Assembly (NCBI GenBank): GCA_003152225.1
Contig: PLZQ01000090.1
Span: forward strand, 1,502 to 44,138
Length of the DNA: 42,637 nt
Source of the DNA: Limisphaerales bacterium
GTDB taxonomy: Bacteria; Verrucomicrobiota; Verrucomicrobiia; Limisphaerales; UBA8199
Direction of reading: 5' to 3'
Shown: positions 24,559-32,685 of the stretch, in pieces
How the letters are laid out: every line of letters starts with the position of its first letter
Position numbering within the stretch: the stretch's first letter is position 1
Translations under genes and position numbers: made by a program
Notes under the pieces: generated by a model
Database searches by the model: none
Seen by the model: the letters and a program-made list of their open reading frames with translations, nothing else
What the model was told of the DNA's origin: nothing

Positions 24559-26982
24559 ATGTCCACAATGGCCTCGAATCAAGAGCGAGCGGGCGGATTG
24601 CTCAAGCGGAGAACTTTCCTCAAATCGGCCTCCCTGGCGTTGGGGAGTTGCGCGCTGGTGAAGTTTAGCCCGGTGGAAGGCTGGGCGAGTGCGGTTTCGA
24701 ATGGGAAGGAGGCTGGCCTGACTGCGGCGGATCTTCCGCGTGGCACCGCTCCCAGGCCGGTGCCGTTCCCGCATTTCCCCGACCGCTTGCACGCTTTCGT
24801 GTGGCGCAATTGGCAACTGGTGCCCGCTCGCCGGATGGGCCGGGTGGTTGGGGCCAGCGCCGGTGAGATTGTGCGTCTGGGGCGGAGCATGGGGCTGGCG
24901 GGGCCGCCGCGCATTACTGTCGAGCAGCAACGCCGGGCCTCCCTGTCCATCATCAAGCGCAACTGGCAGCTCTTGCCTTACGATCAACTCCTGCAACTCT
25001 TGGGCTGGACGGTTGAGCAGATGGCTTTCACGCTGCGCGAGGACGATTTTCTCTACGTCAAGCTGGGCAACTTGAAGCCGCAATGCGAGCCCCTGCGGTA
25101 TGTTCCATCCGACGCCCGCACGCAGGCACGCGTCCGGGAAATTGCCGGCATTCTGCGCGCGGAGTTTCCCGAAGGAGTCGGCAAGCCGGAACAGCCGCTC
25201 TTTGAGTTCGTCAAGGAACTGTCGCGTCCACCCAAGGCTGGCCAGGGCCGGCCCGCGGGCGCCAGTGCTTTCTCCCCGCGGTATTGCTATTCCTACTTTG
25301 CGCTCTACGGCGATCCGCTGCTCGATCCGACGCTGGACCCTTATCCGGATGGTTACCTGGCGCGCCTCGCCGCCTCGGGCGTGGACGGGGTGTGGTTGCA
25401 AGCGGTGCTGACGCGGCTCGCGCCGTTTCCGTGGGACCCAGCGCAGAGCAAGGATTGCGACACGCGATTGAAGAACTTGCGCCTGCTGGTGGAGCGGGCA
25501 CGGCGGCATGGCGTGAGCGTCTATCTTTACCTGAACGAGCCGCGCGCGTGCCCGGTGAGCTTCTTCGCCGCGAGGCCGAACCTAAAGGGCGTGGTCGAAG
25601 GCGACTTCGCAGCGCTGTGCACGAGCGTGCCGGAGGTGCGCGAATATTTGGCGTCGGCGGTGGCGTCCATCTGCCGCGCAGTGCCGGGGCTGGGTGGCTT
25701 CTTCACCATCAGCGGCTCGGAGAACCTGTCGAATTGCTGGTCGCACGGCAACGGTCAGGCCTGCCCGCGTTGCGGCAAACGTCCGGCGGCTGAGGTCATC
25801 GCCGAGGTCAACGGCACGTTCTACGAAGGCATGCGGCGCGCGGGCAACGGGCAGACGTTGATCGTCTGGGACTGGGGTTGGCACGACGACTGGGAGGAGA
25901 GCATTATTGCCCAACTTCCACGCGAGGCGCGGTTCATGGCGGTCAGCGAGTGGGGCATGCCGATCAACCGGGGCGGCGTGGCTACGGCGGTGGGCGAATA
26001 CTCCATCTCCACGATCGGGCCCGGTGAACGGGCGCGGCACAACTGGGAATTGGCGCGCGCCCGGGGGATGCGCACGCTTGCCAAGGTTCAATGCGGCAAC
26101 ACCTGGGAACTTTCGGCGGTACCCTACATCCCGGCGCTGGCTAACGTCGCCCGCCATGCCGCCAATCTTCGGCGCGAGGGCGTGAACGGCCTCATGCTCG
26201 GCTGGACTTTGGGCGGCTACCCGTCGCCCAACCTGGAAGTGGTCGCCGAGCTGGGCACGACCTCGGCAGACAGTGCGGCGCCGGACCCGGACAGCGCGAT
26301 GGCGCGCGTGGCGGAGCGCCGTTTTGGGAAGGCACTGGCTCAAGACGTGGTGCGGGCCTGGCAGGAGTATAGCGTGGCGTTCAGCGAGTTTCCGTTTCAC
26401 GGCGGCCTGGTCTATAACGGGCCGATGCAGGTCGGCCCCGCCAACCCGCTCTGGGGCGAGCCGACGGGCTACCGCGCCTCGATGGTCGGCTTTCCTTACG
26501 ACGATCTTGATGCGTGGCGGGCGGTGTATCCGGCGGAGGTCTTTATCGGCCAGTTCGAGAAGGTAGCGACCGGCTTCGAGCACGCGCACGCGAACCTGAC
26601 CGCTGCTTTCCAGGCGTGCCGTAGTCATATGACGACCGACCAGAGAGCGACGATACTGCAGGAGCTGAGCGTGGGAGAAACAGCGGCAATCCATTTCCGC
26701 AGCGTGGCCAATCAGGCGAGGTTCGTCATGGCGCGCCGCCGCCTGAAGCAGCCCAAGTCCCATGACGAGGCGGAGTCCGTCTGCGCCGAACTGGAACGGC
26801 TCCTGCGGGCAGAGGCGGCATTGGCCCGCCGCCTGCACGCCATTCAAAGCCGCGACTCGCGGATCGGCTTTGAGGCATCCAACCAGTACTACTATGTGCC
26901 GGTGGACCTGGCCGAGAAGGTGATCAACTGCCATGACCTGCTGACACGGTGGCTTCCGACAGTACGCCAGGTGGCACCGTAG
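24559..26982 (+). CDS. Tat-exported TIM-barrel glycoside-hydrolase-like protein (family unassigned)
   Basis: An 807-residue protein with a twin-arginine signal (KRRTFLKSASLALGSCALVKF, R17-R18), so it is probably folded before export. The middle part looks like a glycosidase barrel: GVDGVWLQAVL, then VSVYLYLNEPRA, LGGFFTISGSENLSNCW, TLIVWDWGWHDDWE, FMAVSEWG and LMLGWTLGGYPSPNLE. A cysteine pair (ACPRCGKRP) could bind metal. Acidic residues in SGSE, WDWGWHDDWE and SEWG are candidates for catalysis, but I cannot name the family; it recalls GH20/GH84-type barrels. The C-terminal 150 residues are helical. ATG 24559 is used; a second ATG three codons on is possible. The gene lies just after array B, and its stop directly abuts a dispersed-repeat copy. 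Confidence 0.72.
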   Translation: MSTMASNQERAGGLLKRRTFLKSASLALGSCALVKFSPVEGWASAVSNGKEAGLTAADLPRGTAPRPVPFPHFPDRLHAFVWRNWQLVPARRMGRVVGASAGEIVRLGRSMGLAGPPRITVEQQRRASLSIIKRNWQLLPYDQLLQLLGWTVEQMAFTLREDDFLYVKLGNLKPQCEPLRYVPSDARTQARVREIAGILRAEFPEGVGKPEQPLFEFVKELSRPPKAGQGRPAGASAFSPRYCYSYFALYGDPLLDPTLDPYPDGYLARLAASGVDGVWLQAVLTRLAPFPWDPAQSKDCDTRLKNLRLLVERARRHGVSVYLYLNEPRACPVSFFAARPNLKGVVEGDFAALCTSVPEVREYLASAVASICRAVPGLGGFFTISGSENLSNCWSHGNGQACPRCGKRPAAEVIAEVNGTFYEGMRRAGNGQTLIVWDWGWHDDWEESIIAQLPREARFMAVSEWGMPINRGGVATAVGEYSISTIGPGERARHNWELARARGMRTLAKVQCGNTWELSAVPYIPALANVARHAANLRREGVNGLMLGWTLGGYPSPNLEVVAELGTTSADSAAPDPDSAMARVAERRFGKALAQDVVRAWQEYSVAFSEFPFHGGLVYNGPMQVGPANPLWGEPTGYRASMVGFPYDDLDAWRAVYPAEVFIGQFEKVATGFEHAHANLTAAFQACRSHMTTDQRATILQELSVGETAAIHFRSVANQARFVMARRRLKQPKSHDEAESVCAELERLLRAEAALARRLHAIQSRDSRIGFEASNQYYYVPVDLAEKVINCHDLLTRWLPTVRQVAP

Positions 26983-27043
26983 AATTCCGCAGCCGAACTG
27001 CACGAAGTGTTTGGAGAGTTGTGAGTTGCTCCCACTTTTGGAC
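26983..27043 (-). repeat. Dispersed repeat, copy 2, with adjacent hairpins
   Basis: Read on the minus strand it starts GTCCAAAAGTGGGAGCAA and passes through AACTCTCCAAACACTTCG, about 85% like copy 1 at 5705-5766. It starts immediately after the stop codon of the preceding gene. Next to it, at 27069-27094, lie two overlapping perfect hairpins (GGCGG-A-CCGCC and CCGGAG-N5-CTCCGG). The whole 26983-27122 stretch separates the upstream gene from the broken end of allC. Confidence 0.6.
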
Positions 27044-27122
27044 GCGCGGCACCAGACCGATTCCGTCCGGCGGACCGCCGGAGCACAACTCCGGAAGCTT
27101 GCCCGACAGATTGCCGCCGCGC

Positions 27123-27287
27123 GCCATCTTCGCTCGGATCACTGCCGCGGCCATGTTGTTTATCCGGTGCAAAGGTGGTATCAGTCATCATCCCGATGAG
27201 TCGGCGAGCCGCGAGGATGTGCGGGTCGCACTCGCGGTCGTGAACGGTTTTCTGCGGTTATTGGCAAGCGAGTATGGGCGATTTTGA
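27123..27287 (+). pseudogene. allC: C-terminal remnant of allantoate amidohydrolase
   Basis: Only about 54 residues remain. They read AIFARITAAAMLFIRCKGGI, then SHHPDESASREDVRVALAVV and NGFLRLLASEY, which is the end of the M20-type allantoate amidohydrolase/carbamoylase family (GGISHxPxE motif). All metal-binding residues of the main domain are gone. The stop at 27285-27287 overlaps the allB start by 14 bases, as in an intact operon, so allC once preceded allB. The break at about 27122 adjoins repeat-like DNA. Confidence 0.66.
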
Positions 27288-28629
27288 TCTGATTGTGCGC
27301 GGTGGGGCAGTGGTGACCCCCGCAGGATTGGTGAAGGCGGACCTGGGTGTCGCAGGCGAACAAATCCGCGCGCTCGGGCCGGACCTGTCCGGCGCGGGCG
27401 GCGAGGTGGTGAACGCCACTGGCCTGCACATTCTTCCGGGCGTGATTGATGCGCACGTGCATTTCAACGAGCCGGGCCGGGCGCACTGGGAAGGATTTGA
27501 GACGGGATCACGCGCAGTGGCCGCGGGAGGCGGCACGATGTTCTTCGACATGCCGCTCAACGCAGATCCGCCCACGATTGACGCGCCAAGCTTCAGGCTC
27601 AAGCTCGCGGCGGCAGAGAAGAAGTCGGTGGTGGACTTCGCCTTCTGGGGCGGCCTCGTTCCGCAAAACCTGGACCGGCTGGCCGAGTTGGCCGAGTGCG
27701 GGGTCATCGGCTTCAAGGCGATCATGGCCGACAGCGGCATGGACGATTTCGCGTGCGTGGATGACCGGGTGCTGCGCGAGGGGATGAAGCGCGCGGCGCA
27801 GCTTCGGTTGCCGGTGGCCGTGCATGCGGAAAGCGAACCCATAACCCGGCAGTTCGCGCAGGAGCGCCTCGCCCGGGGCCGGACTTCCATCCGTGATTAT
27901 CTGGCCTCCCGTCCCGTGACGGCGGAGCTTGATGCCATTCGCCGCGCGCTCGACCTGGCGGGGGAAACCGGCTGTGCGCTGCACGTCGTTCACGTGAGTT
28001 GCGGCGAAGGCATCGAATTGATTGCCGAAGCGCGCCGGCGCGGCGTTGATGTCTCGTGCGAAACGTGCCCGCATTACCTGGCGCTGACCGCGGCCGATGT
28101 CGAGAAGATCGGCCCGACTGCCAAATGCGCGCCGCCGCTGCGTTCCGCGAGGGAGCAGGGAACACTTTGGCAGCAGTTGCTTGCCGGCCACGTGACGACC
28201 GTGGGTTCCGATCATTCTCCGTCCCCGCCCGACCTGAAGGAAAACGCCAACTTCTTCGAGGTCTGGGGCGGCATTTCGGGGGCGCAACATGCGCTGTCGA
28301 TTCTGCTCACCGAGGCGCATTTTAAGCGCGGAGCGCCGCTGTCGCTGGTCTCCTCACTGCTCTCTGGCAACGTCGCCAAACGGTTTAACCTGCCGGAGAC
28401 AAAAGGCCGGATCGCGGTTGGGGCGGACGCGGACTTCGTGCTGGTGAGCCTAAGCCGCACCATGGATGTCCAGGAGGACGATCTATATTATCGTCACCCC
28501 CAGACCCCCTACATGGGCCGCCGGTTGCGCGGTCGGGTTGTCCGCACCGTATTGCGCGGCCGGACGCTATTCAACGACGGCGATATTGTAGCGCAGCGGC
28601 CCGGACGGCTAATCAGACCTGTCAAATGA
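27274..28629 (+). CDS. allB: Allantoinase
   Basis: A 451-residue cytoplasmic cyclic amidohydrolase that opens the ring of allantoin to allantoate. All metal-site residues are present: H61 and H63 (DAHVHFNEPG), carboxylated lysine K148 (GFKAIMA), H184 (VAVHAES), H240 (HVVHVS) and D313 (VGSDHSP). The C-terminal part GADADFVLV, then YMGRRLRGRVVRTVLRG is usual for allantoinase rather than dihydroorotase. The ATG at 27274 lies inside the end of the allC remnant. Its stop overlaps the first ATG of the allE remnant (ATGA). The enzyme is intact, but both neighbours needed to use its product are broken, so it may be a relic, or it may hand allantoate to enzymes encoded elsewhere. Confidence 0.9.
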   Translation: MGDFDLIVRGGAVVTPAGLVKADLGVAGEQIRALGPDLSGAGGEVVNATGLHILPGVIDAHVHFNEPGRAHWEGFETGSRAVAAGGGTMFFDMPLNADPPTIDAPSFRLKLAAAEKKSVVDFAFWGGLVPQNLDRLAELAECGVIGFKAIMADSGMDDFACVDDRVLREGMKRAAQLRLPVAVHAESEPITRQFAQERLARGRTSIRDYLASRPVTAELDAIRRALDLAGETGCALHVVHVSCGEGIELIAEARRRGVDVSCETCPHYLALTAADVEKIGPTAKCAPPLRSAREQGTLWQQLLAGHVTTVGSDHSPSPPDLKENANFFEVWGGISGAQHALSILLTEAHFKRGAPLSLVSSLLSGNVAKRFNLPETKGRIAVGADADFVLVSLSRTMDVQEDDLYYRHPQTPYMGRRLRGRVVRTVLRGRTLFNDGDIVAQRPGRLIRPVK

Positions 28630-28814
28630 GCGAGCTCTTCGGATACACGCGGGATGTGGTGAAGGCGCGGTTGCCTTGCGGACGCCGGCTGGTTTTGTAG
28701 TCGGCTGGCTGCCGGCCTGGCGCGACGCTGCCGTTCGTCGAGTCGCATATCATGGAGCATGAGCTGGTGCTGCTGAGCGGCCAGGGCATTTACCGCTTGG
28801 CCGGCAACCCCTGA
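28626..28814 (+). pseudogene. allE: Remnants of (S)-ureidoglycine aminohydrolase
   Basis: From the ATG that overlaps the allB stop the frame reads MSELFGYTRDVVKAR, as at the start of bicupin ureidoglycine aminohydrolases, then loses homology and stops after 24 codons. From 28728, in another frame, comes LPFVESHIMEHELVLLSGQG followed by IYRLAGNP and a stop. That matches a stretch in the second cupin that contains a metal-binding His/Glu set. About 150 residues between the two are missing, as is the end. The gene order allC-allB-allE supports the identification. Confidence 0.58.
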
Positions 28815-28856
28815 CGACTGCGAATTGTCGGCGGCGAACCGTGCCGGTGCCTTCCG

Positions 28857-30128
28857 CTACGGCAGGTCCTTCATCCGCTCGGAGGCGGGGGCGAGCGGCG
28901 GCAGCCCGTTCTCTGGTTTGTCCATGTACCAGTAAGCGGTGGCGCAGTAGTCGTCGATGCGCTCCATGACCTCGGCGCGCTTGGGCTCGGCGGCGAGTTC
29001 TTCACGGGTGTAATACTGAGTGCCGTCGCCGGCTTTCATGAACTTCAAGGAGGGGTCCTTGTCCAGCGCGTCCAACATGGCCTTGTAGCTCGGCCCGCCC
29101 ATGACCTGGATGGTGACTCGCGCATCCTTATGAAACCAGACCGGGTCGGGCACATGCAGACGGTAGAAGCCATAGGCATTCTTGGTCGGCGAGACATACT
29201 GGTTGCCGGAGAAGCGATTGAAGAAGTAGCCCTGACCGTAGCCGTCACCGATGTAATCCTCCGTGCCAGTGCCGCAGAGCGTGGGCGACTCCTGATCGCC
29301 GTCCAGATATACCTTTACCTCCCCTTCACCCCACCAGAAGTTCAGGCACGAAGGGTGCAGGCGGACGCCAACGTTGCAGCCCAGGAACCGGCCGCGGCCT
29401 TCGACATGGGGCAGGATGGTCATATCGCGACGCAGCGTGGTCATATTCTCGCGCCGCCAGTAGCTGTGAAAATAGAGCGCGTTCTCGCTATGCTGGTCGC
29501 CGCACGTGGCATCGACTTCGTAGTAGATGCCGTTGTTGGCCGATGATTCGTTCACGAGCACGATGCGGGCTGACTTGCGGAAGGGCATGGGCACCACGCA
29601 ATTGAAGGAGCGGCCCTCCGAGGACGAGAAGCAGGCGTTCTCGAAGGTTACCATGTGGCCGAGGCTATGGCAGAAGAAATCGCCGAAGGGCGCCTGCACT
29701 GCGGGGATCTTGGCCCCATCCCAATACATCTCGATCTTCAGTCCGCGCAAGGCAGCGGGGTCGCGATTGTAGAGCGTGGCCCAAATGCGCCGGATGGTGC
29801 CGCTGCCCTCGATGTCGGCCAGCACGAGGCTTTTGCCGGGGGCAACTCCCGTCGCGGGCGCCCCCTTGCGACCGAACCTCGTCTGCCCGGCCTGGCCCTT
29901 CAGGCCTTTGGGGTTCTCGAAGGTAAACCAGCGCGTCTCAACTGCATTGGCGGGCATTTCATACAGGCTCGGGGTGTAGGCATCGGGGCCGGGAGTCGGC
30001 GCCGGTTCGCTGCGGGCTGATGTGTCGGCCAGCAAGGCAACCGCCAGCGCGAGCAAGCCGGGTGCAACAAGGAGGTGGCGCAGCTTTGTGGGCCGAGACG
30101 ATGTCGTGGTGTGCGGGGCAACGTTCAT
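28857..30128 (-). CDS. Exported DUF2961 protein (glycoside hydrolase family 172)
   Basis: A 423-residue protein with an N-terminal signal (LRHLLVAPGLLALAVALLA). The DUF2961 hallmarks are present: EGSGTIRRIWATLYN, LRGLKIEMYWDG, APFGDFF, SFNCVVPMPFRKSARI, GTGTEDYIGDGYG and a final helical stretch. Characterised GH172 enzymes act on fructofuranose or arabinofuranose linkages, so this one probably cleaves a furanoside outside the cytoplasm. The acidic residues in FGDFF and GTGTED are likely in the active site by analogy with the family. ATG 30128 gives the signal peptide directly. It is divergent from the SSS symporter gene with 124 bases between them, which carry an operator-like site; the two may be co-regulated. 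Confidence 0.86.
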   Translation of the reverse strand: MNVAPHTTTSSRPTKLRHLLVAPGLLALAVALLADTSARSEPAPTPGPDAYTPSLYEMPANAVETRWFTFENPKGLKGQAGQTRFGRKGAPATGVAPGKSLVLADIEGSGTIRRIWATLYNRDPAALRGLKIEMYWDGAKIPAVQAPFGDFFCHSLGHMVTFENACFSSSEGRSFNCVVPMPFRKSARIVLVNESSANNGIYYEVDATCGDQHSENALYFHSYWRRENMTTLRRDMTILPHVEGRGRFLGCNVGVRLHPSCLNFWWGEGEVKVYLDGDQESPTLCGTGTEDYIGDGYGQGYFFNRFSGNQYVSPTKNAYGFYRLHVPDPVWFHKDARVTIQVMGGPSYKAMLDALDKDPSLKFMKAGDGTQYYTREELAAEPKRAEVMERIDDYCATAYWYMDKPENGLPPLAPASERMKDLP

Positions 30129-30131
30129 AAC

Positions 30132-30143
30132 GGAAACGTTGCC
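30132..30143. promoter_or_regulatory. LacI-type operator-like site between GH172 and the symporter
   Basis: GGAAACGTTGCC is a near-perfect 12-bp palindrome with a central CG (one mismatched pair), the pattern bound by LacI/GalR-family sugar regulators. It begins four bases from the GH172 ATG, in the divergent spacer. No LacI-type gene is in the window. Weak evidence. Confidence 0.25.
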
Positions 30144-30252
30144 CGACTTACATTCTCTTTGCCAAGCACGAACAGGGCAGGGGGGCCGCGTGAGGGCCGT
30201 GACTTGACTGGTCCAGCGATTCGTGGTGATTATCCGGCATTCGACCGAGCGC

Positions 30253-32001
30253 ATGTCAGACTCTGTGACCAATATTGACTGGGCTATTATCCTTGTCTAT
30301 CTGGCGGGGGTGGTCGGCATTGGCATCGCGGCGGGTTTTCTGCGGCGGCGCGGCGGCGAGGGCAGCCACTACTTTCTCGCCGGCAACACCCTCACGTGGC
30401 CGATTATTGGCCTGGCGATGTTCGCGGCCAATATCTCGACGGTCCATCTCGTCAGTCTCGCTGAGGCGGCCTACAAGTATGGCCTGGTCTTTGGCAACTT
30501 CGAATGGATGGCCGGGTTCACGCTGATCCTGCTCTCCCTGTTCTTTGCGCCGCTCTACCTGCGCTCGCGGGTGCCGACGCTGCCCGACTACCTGGAGCGC
30601 CGCTTCAACCGCCGTTGCCGCGACTACCTGGCGTTCGTCTCCCTCTTCTCGGCGATTGTGATTCACATCGGGGTGGCGCTTTACACTGCGGCGTGGGTGC
30701 TGCGCGGGATTCTGAACCTCGATCCGCATGCCACGATCCTCGGCATCGACGCGCTGATGTTTTTCATCATCACACTCGGTGTCCTGACTGGCATTTACAC
30801 GATGGTGGGTGGCCTGCTCGCCGTGGTTTGGACGGAGAGCATCCAGACGGTGCTGCTGCTGGTGGGGGCGGTCTGCATCACGGTGGTGGGCTATCTGAAG
30901 ATCGGCGGCTGGTCCGCGCTGGCGCACACTCTGGCGGCGCATCCGCACCCGATGGCCGGGGCGGAAGGCTTTCCGGCCACGACTACGAACTTCCTCAATA
31001 TGGCCCGTGGTGCCAGCGATCCCAGCGGGTTGCCGTGGTATTCGATCCTGCTCGGCTATCCGGTGCTGGGCATCTGGTATTGGTGCTGCGACCAGACCAT
31101 CGTCCAGCGCGTGCTGGCAGCCCGGGACGAGAAACAGGCGCGGCTCGGCCCGTTGTTCTGCGCCTTTCTGAAGATCCTGCCGGTGTTCTTCTTCGTACTG
31201 CCCGGCGTGATCTGTGTCGCGCTCGTGCAGCAGGGCCTGTTCAACGGCGCGGCGCCAGCAAAGGCGGCCGATACTTACACCTTCATGCTCGTGCACCTGC
31301 TCCCGGTGGGTTTGAAAGGTCTGGTAGCCGCGGCCATGTTGGCCGCCGCGATGCAGACCTGCTCCGCGGCGCTCAACTCCGCGGCGACGCTCTTTGCCTA
31401 CGACATTGTCCGGCGCTGGCGACCTGCCACGAGCGACCACTGGCTGGTCATCATTGGCAAGATCACCACGGTCGTGGCCACGGTCATTGCCATTGTGATG
31501 TCGCCCCTGTTCGGCCATTACGACACCATCTTCGCGGGCATTAACAAGCTCATCTCCTATGTCGCCCCGCCGATCACCACGGTGTTCCTCTTCGGCGTGT
31601 TCTGGAAGAAGGCATCGGGCCGGGCAGCTTTCATTACGCTGCTCGCCGGCGCGGCCATGGGCGCGGCGATCTTCCCGCTGGACTTCTGGAAGTCGGACAT
31701 TGCGGCCTGGCTGGCGCGGAACAGCCCGTTGTTGGCGGGCGCTTACGACGGCTTCTGCCGCCACGTGATCAATGATTTCATGCTGACCGCGTTTTACCTG
31801 CTGCTCATTTGCAGCGCCATCATGTGGAGCGCGTCGAAGCTGCTGCCCGAGCCGCTCAAGCCCGAGGCGCGGGCGCTGGTCTGGGAAGACTGGCGCGAGC
31901 CATTGCGCGGCGAGGCTCATGGCCACGGCTTGGGCAACTATCGGGTGCTGGCCGGTTGTGTCCTGGCGGCATTTGTTGTGCTTTACCTCGTCTTCCGATG
32001 A
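30253..32001 (+). CDS. Sodium:solute symporter (SSS/SGLT type)
   Basis: A 582-residue inner-membrane protein with about fourteen hydrophobic segments. It starts IDWAIILVYLAGVVGIGIAA and carries SHYFLAGNTLTWPIIGLAMF, then FAANISTVH and VPTLPDYLERRFN, all typical of the SSS family and especially of sugar transporters. It probably imports a sugar released outside by the neighbouring GH172 or GH29 enzymes, driven by sodium. ATG 30253 is chosen because the first membrane segment begins soon after; an in-frame GTG at 30223 is less likely. It is followed after 280 bases, including a large palindrome, by the mutarotase and fucosidase genes in the same direction. Confidence 0.88.
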   Translation: MSDSVTNIDWAIILVYLAGVVGIGIAAGFLRRRGGEGSHYFLAGNTLTWPIIGLAMFAANISTVHLVSLAEAAYKYGLVFGNFEWMAGFTLILLSLFFAPLYLRSRVPTLPDYLERRFNRRCRDYLAFVSLFSAIVIHIGVALYTAAWVLRGILNLDPHATILGIDALMFFIITLGVLTGIYTMVGGLLAVVWTESIQTVLLLVGAVCITVVGYLKIGGWSALAHTLAAHPHPMAGAEGFPATTTNFLNMARGASDPSGLPWYSILLGYPVLGIWYWCCDQTIVQRVLAARDEKQARLGPLFCAFLKILPVFFFVLPGVICVALVQQGLFNGAAPAKAADTYTFMLVHLLPVGLKGLVAAAMLAAAMQTCSAALNSAATLFAYDIVRRWRPATSDHWLVIIGKITTVVATVIAIVMSPLFGHYDTIFAGINKLISYVAPPITTVFLFGVFWKKASGRAAFITLLAGAAMGAAIFPLDFWKSDIAAWLARNSPLLAGAYDGFCRHVINDFMLTAFYLLLICSAIMWSASKLLPEPLKPEARALVWEDWREPLRGEAHGHGLGNYRVLAGCVLAAFVVLYLVFR

Positions 32002-32071
32002 CGCCGCTCCCTAACTCTGACCCCGCACGGCCTTTGCCAAAGTCGCCGACCTGTCCCGACGGCACAGGCAT

Positions 32072-32190
32072 GGACTGCGGCGGCAAGCGAAGCGCGACGC
32101 CGCTTTGGATAAGGGTGGCGCAGACGGATGCATCAGGGAGTAGCTACGGCCAGGAAAAGCGGCGTCGCGCTTCGCTTGCCGCCGCAGTCC
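32072..32190. repeat. Perfect 35-bp inverted repeat with 49-base loop
   Basis: The left arm 32072-32106 begins GGACTGCGGCGGCAAGCG and ends GACGCCGCTTT; 32156-32190 is its exact reverse complement. One more base pair (32071/32191) can form, then GCAT/ATGC with a one-base bulge. As RNA it would be a very stable hairpin. It lies in the spacer between the symporter and the mutarotase gene. I read it as a REP/MITE-like mobile palindrome. Confidence 0.88.
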
Positions 32191-32280
32191 AATGCGACTC
32201 TGCCAGCGGCCGTTTTGGACCCGATATGGCAGATTGATCAGGCTTCCCTGATGACCAGACCAATTGATAACCTGCCCGAT

Positions 32281-32685
32281 ATGAGACACCTCGCTTGTCT
32301 GCTGCTGGCCAGCATACTGGCCGGCTGCGCTACCGCACCCAAGGCTCCCCAACGCTTCGCCTGGGTCACCGGCCTCAAGCCGGAGAAGGCCGAATACTAC
32401 AAACAGCTCCACGCCCACCCGTGGCCGGGCGTGATGCGCCAGCTCAAGGCTTGCCACGTCCAGAACTACTCAATCTACGAGAAGGAGATAGACGGGAAGC
32501 CCTACCTGTTCTCGTATCTCGAATTCACCGGCCACGACTTCGACGCGGACATGAAGAAGATGGCCGCCGACCCGGAGACGCAGCGCTGGTGGAAAGAAAC
32601 CGACCCCTGCCAAAGCCCGTTGCCGGACGCCGCCGCCAAGGGCAAGATCTGGTCTGACACACAAGAAGTATTCTACCTGAAATGA
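32281..32685 (+). CDS. Lipoprotein of the L-rhamnose (or L-fucose) mutarotase family
   Basis: A 134-residue protein. Residues 1-16 are a lipoprotein signal with lipobox LAGC (C16), so the protein is probably anchored in a membrane outside the cytoplasm. The rest is the RhaM/DUF718 ferredoxin-like fold: FAWVTGLKPEKAEYYKQLHA, then HPWPGVMRQLKACHVQNYSI, YLFSYLEFTG and QRWWKETDPCQ. RhaM interconverts the alpha and beta anomers of L-rhamnose; relatives act on L-fucose. Known members are cytoplasmic, so a lipidated form is unusual. Its stop overlaps the ATG of the alpha-L-fucosidase gene (ATGA). That coupling suggests it equilibrates L-fucose released outside before uptake. Confidence 0.82.
   Translation: MRHLACLLLASILAGCATAPKAPQRFAWVTGLKPEKAEYYKQLHAHPWPGVMRQLKACHVQNYSIYEKEIDGKPYLFSYLEFTGHDFDADMKKMAADPETQRWWKETDPCQSPLPDAAAKGKIWSDTQEVFYLK

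Noticed and set aside
25582-27003. Open frame of 473 codons on the minus strand
   Set aside because: Antisense to the Tat-exported protein, with no recognisable domain, and its sense partner has a signal peptide and barrel motifs.
30256-31926. Open frame of 556 codons on the minus strand
   Set aside because: It lies wholly within the SSS symporter on the opposite strand; its composition (Arg, His, Gln, Glu) is that of a reverse-complemented membrane protein.
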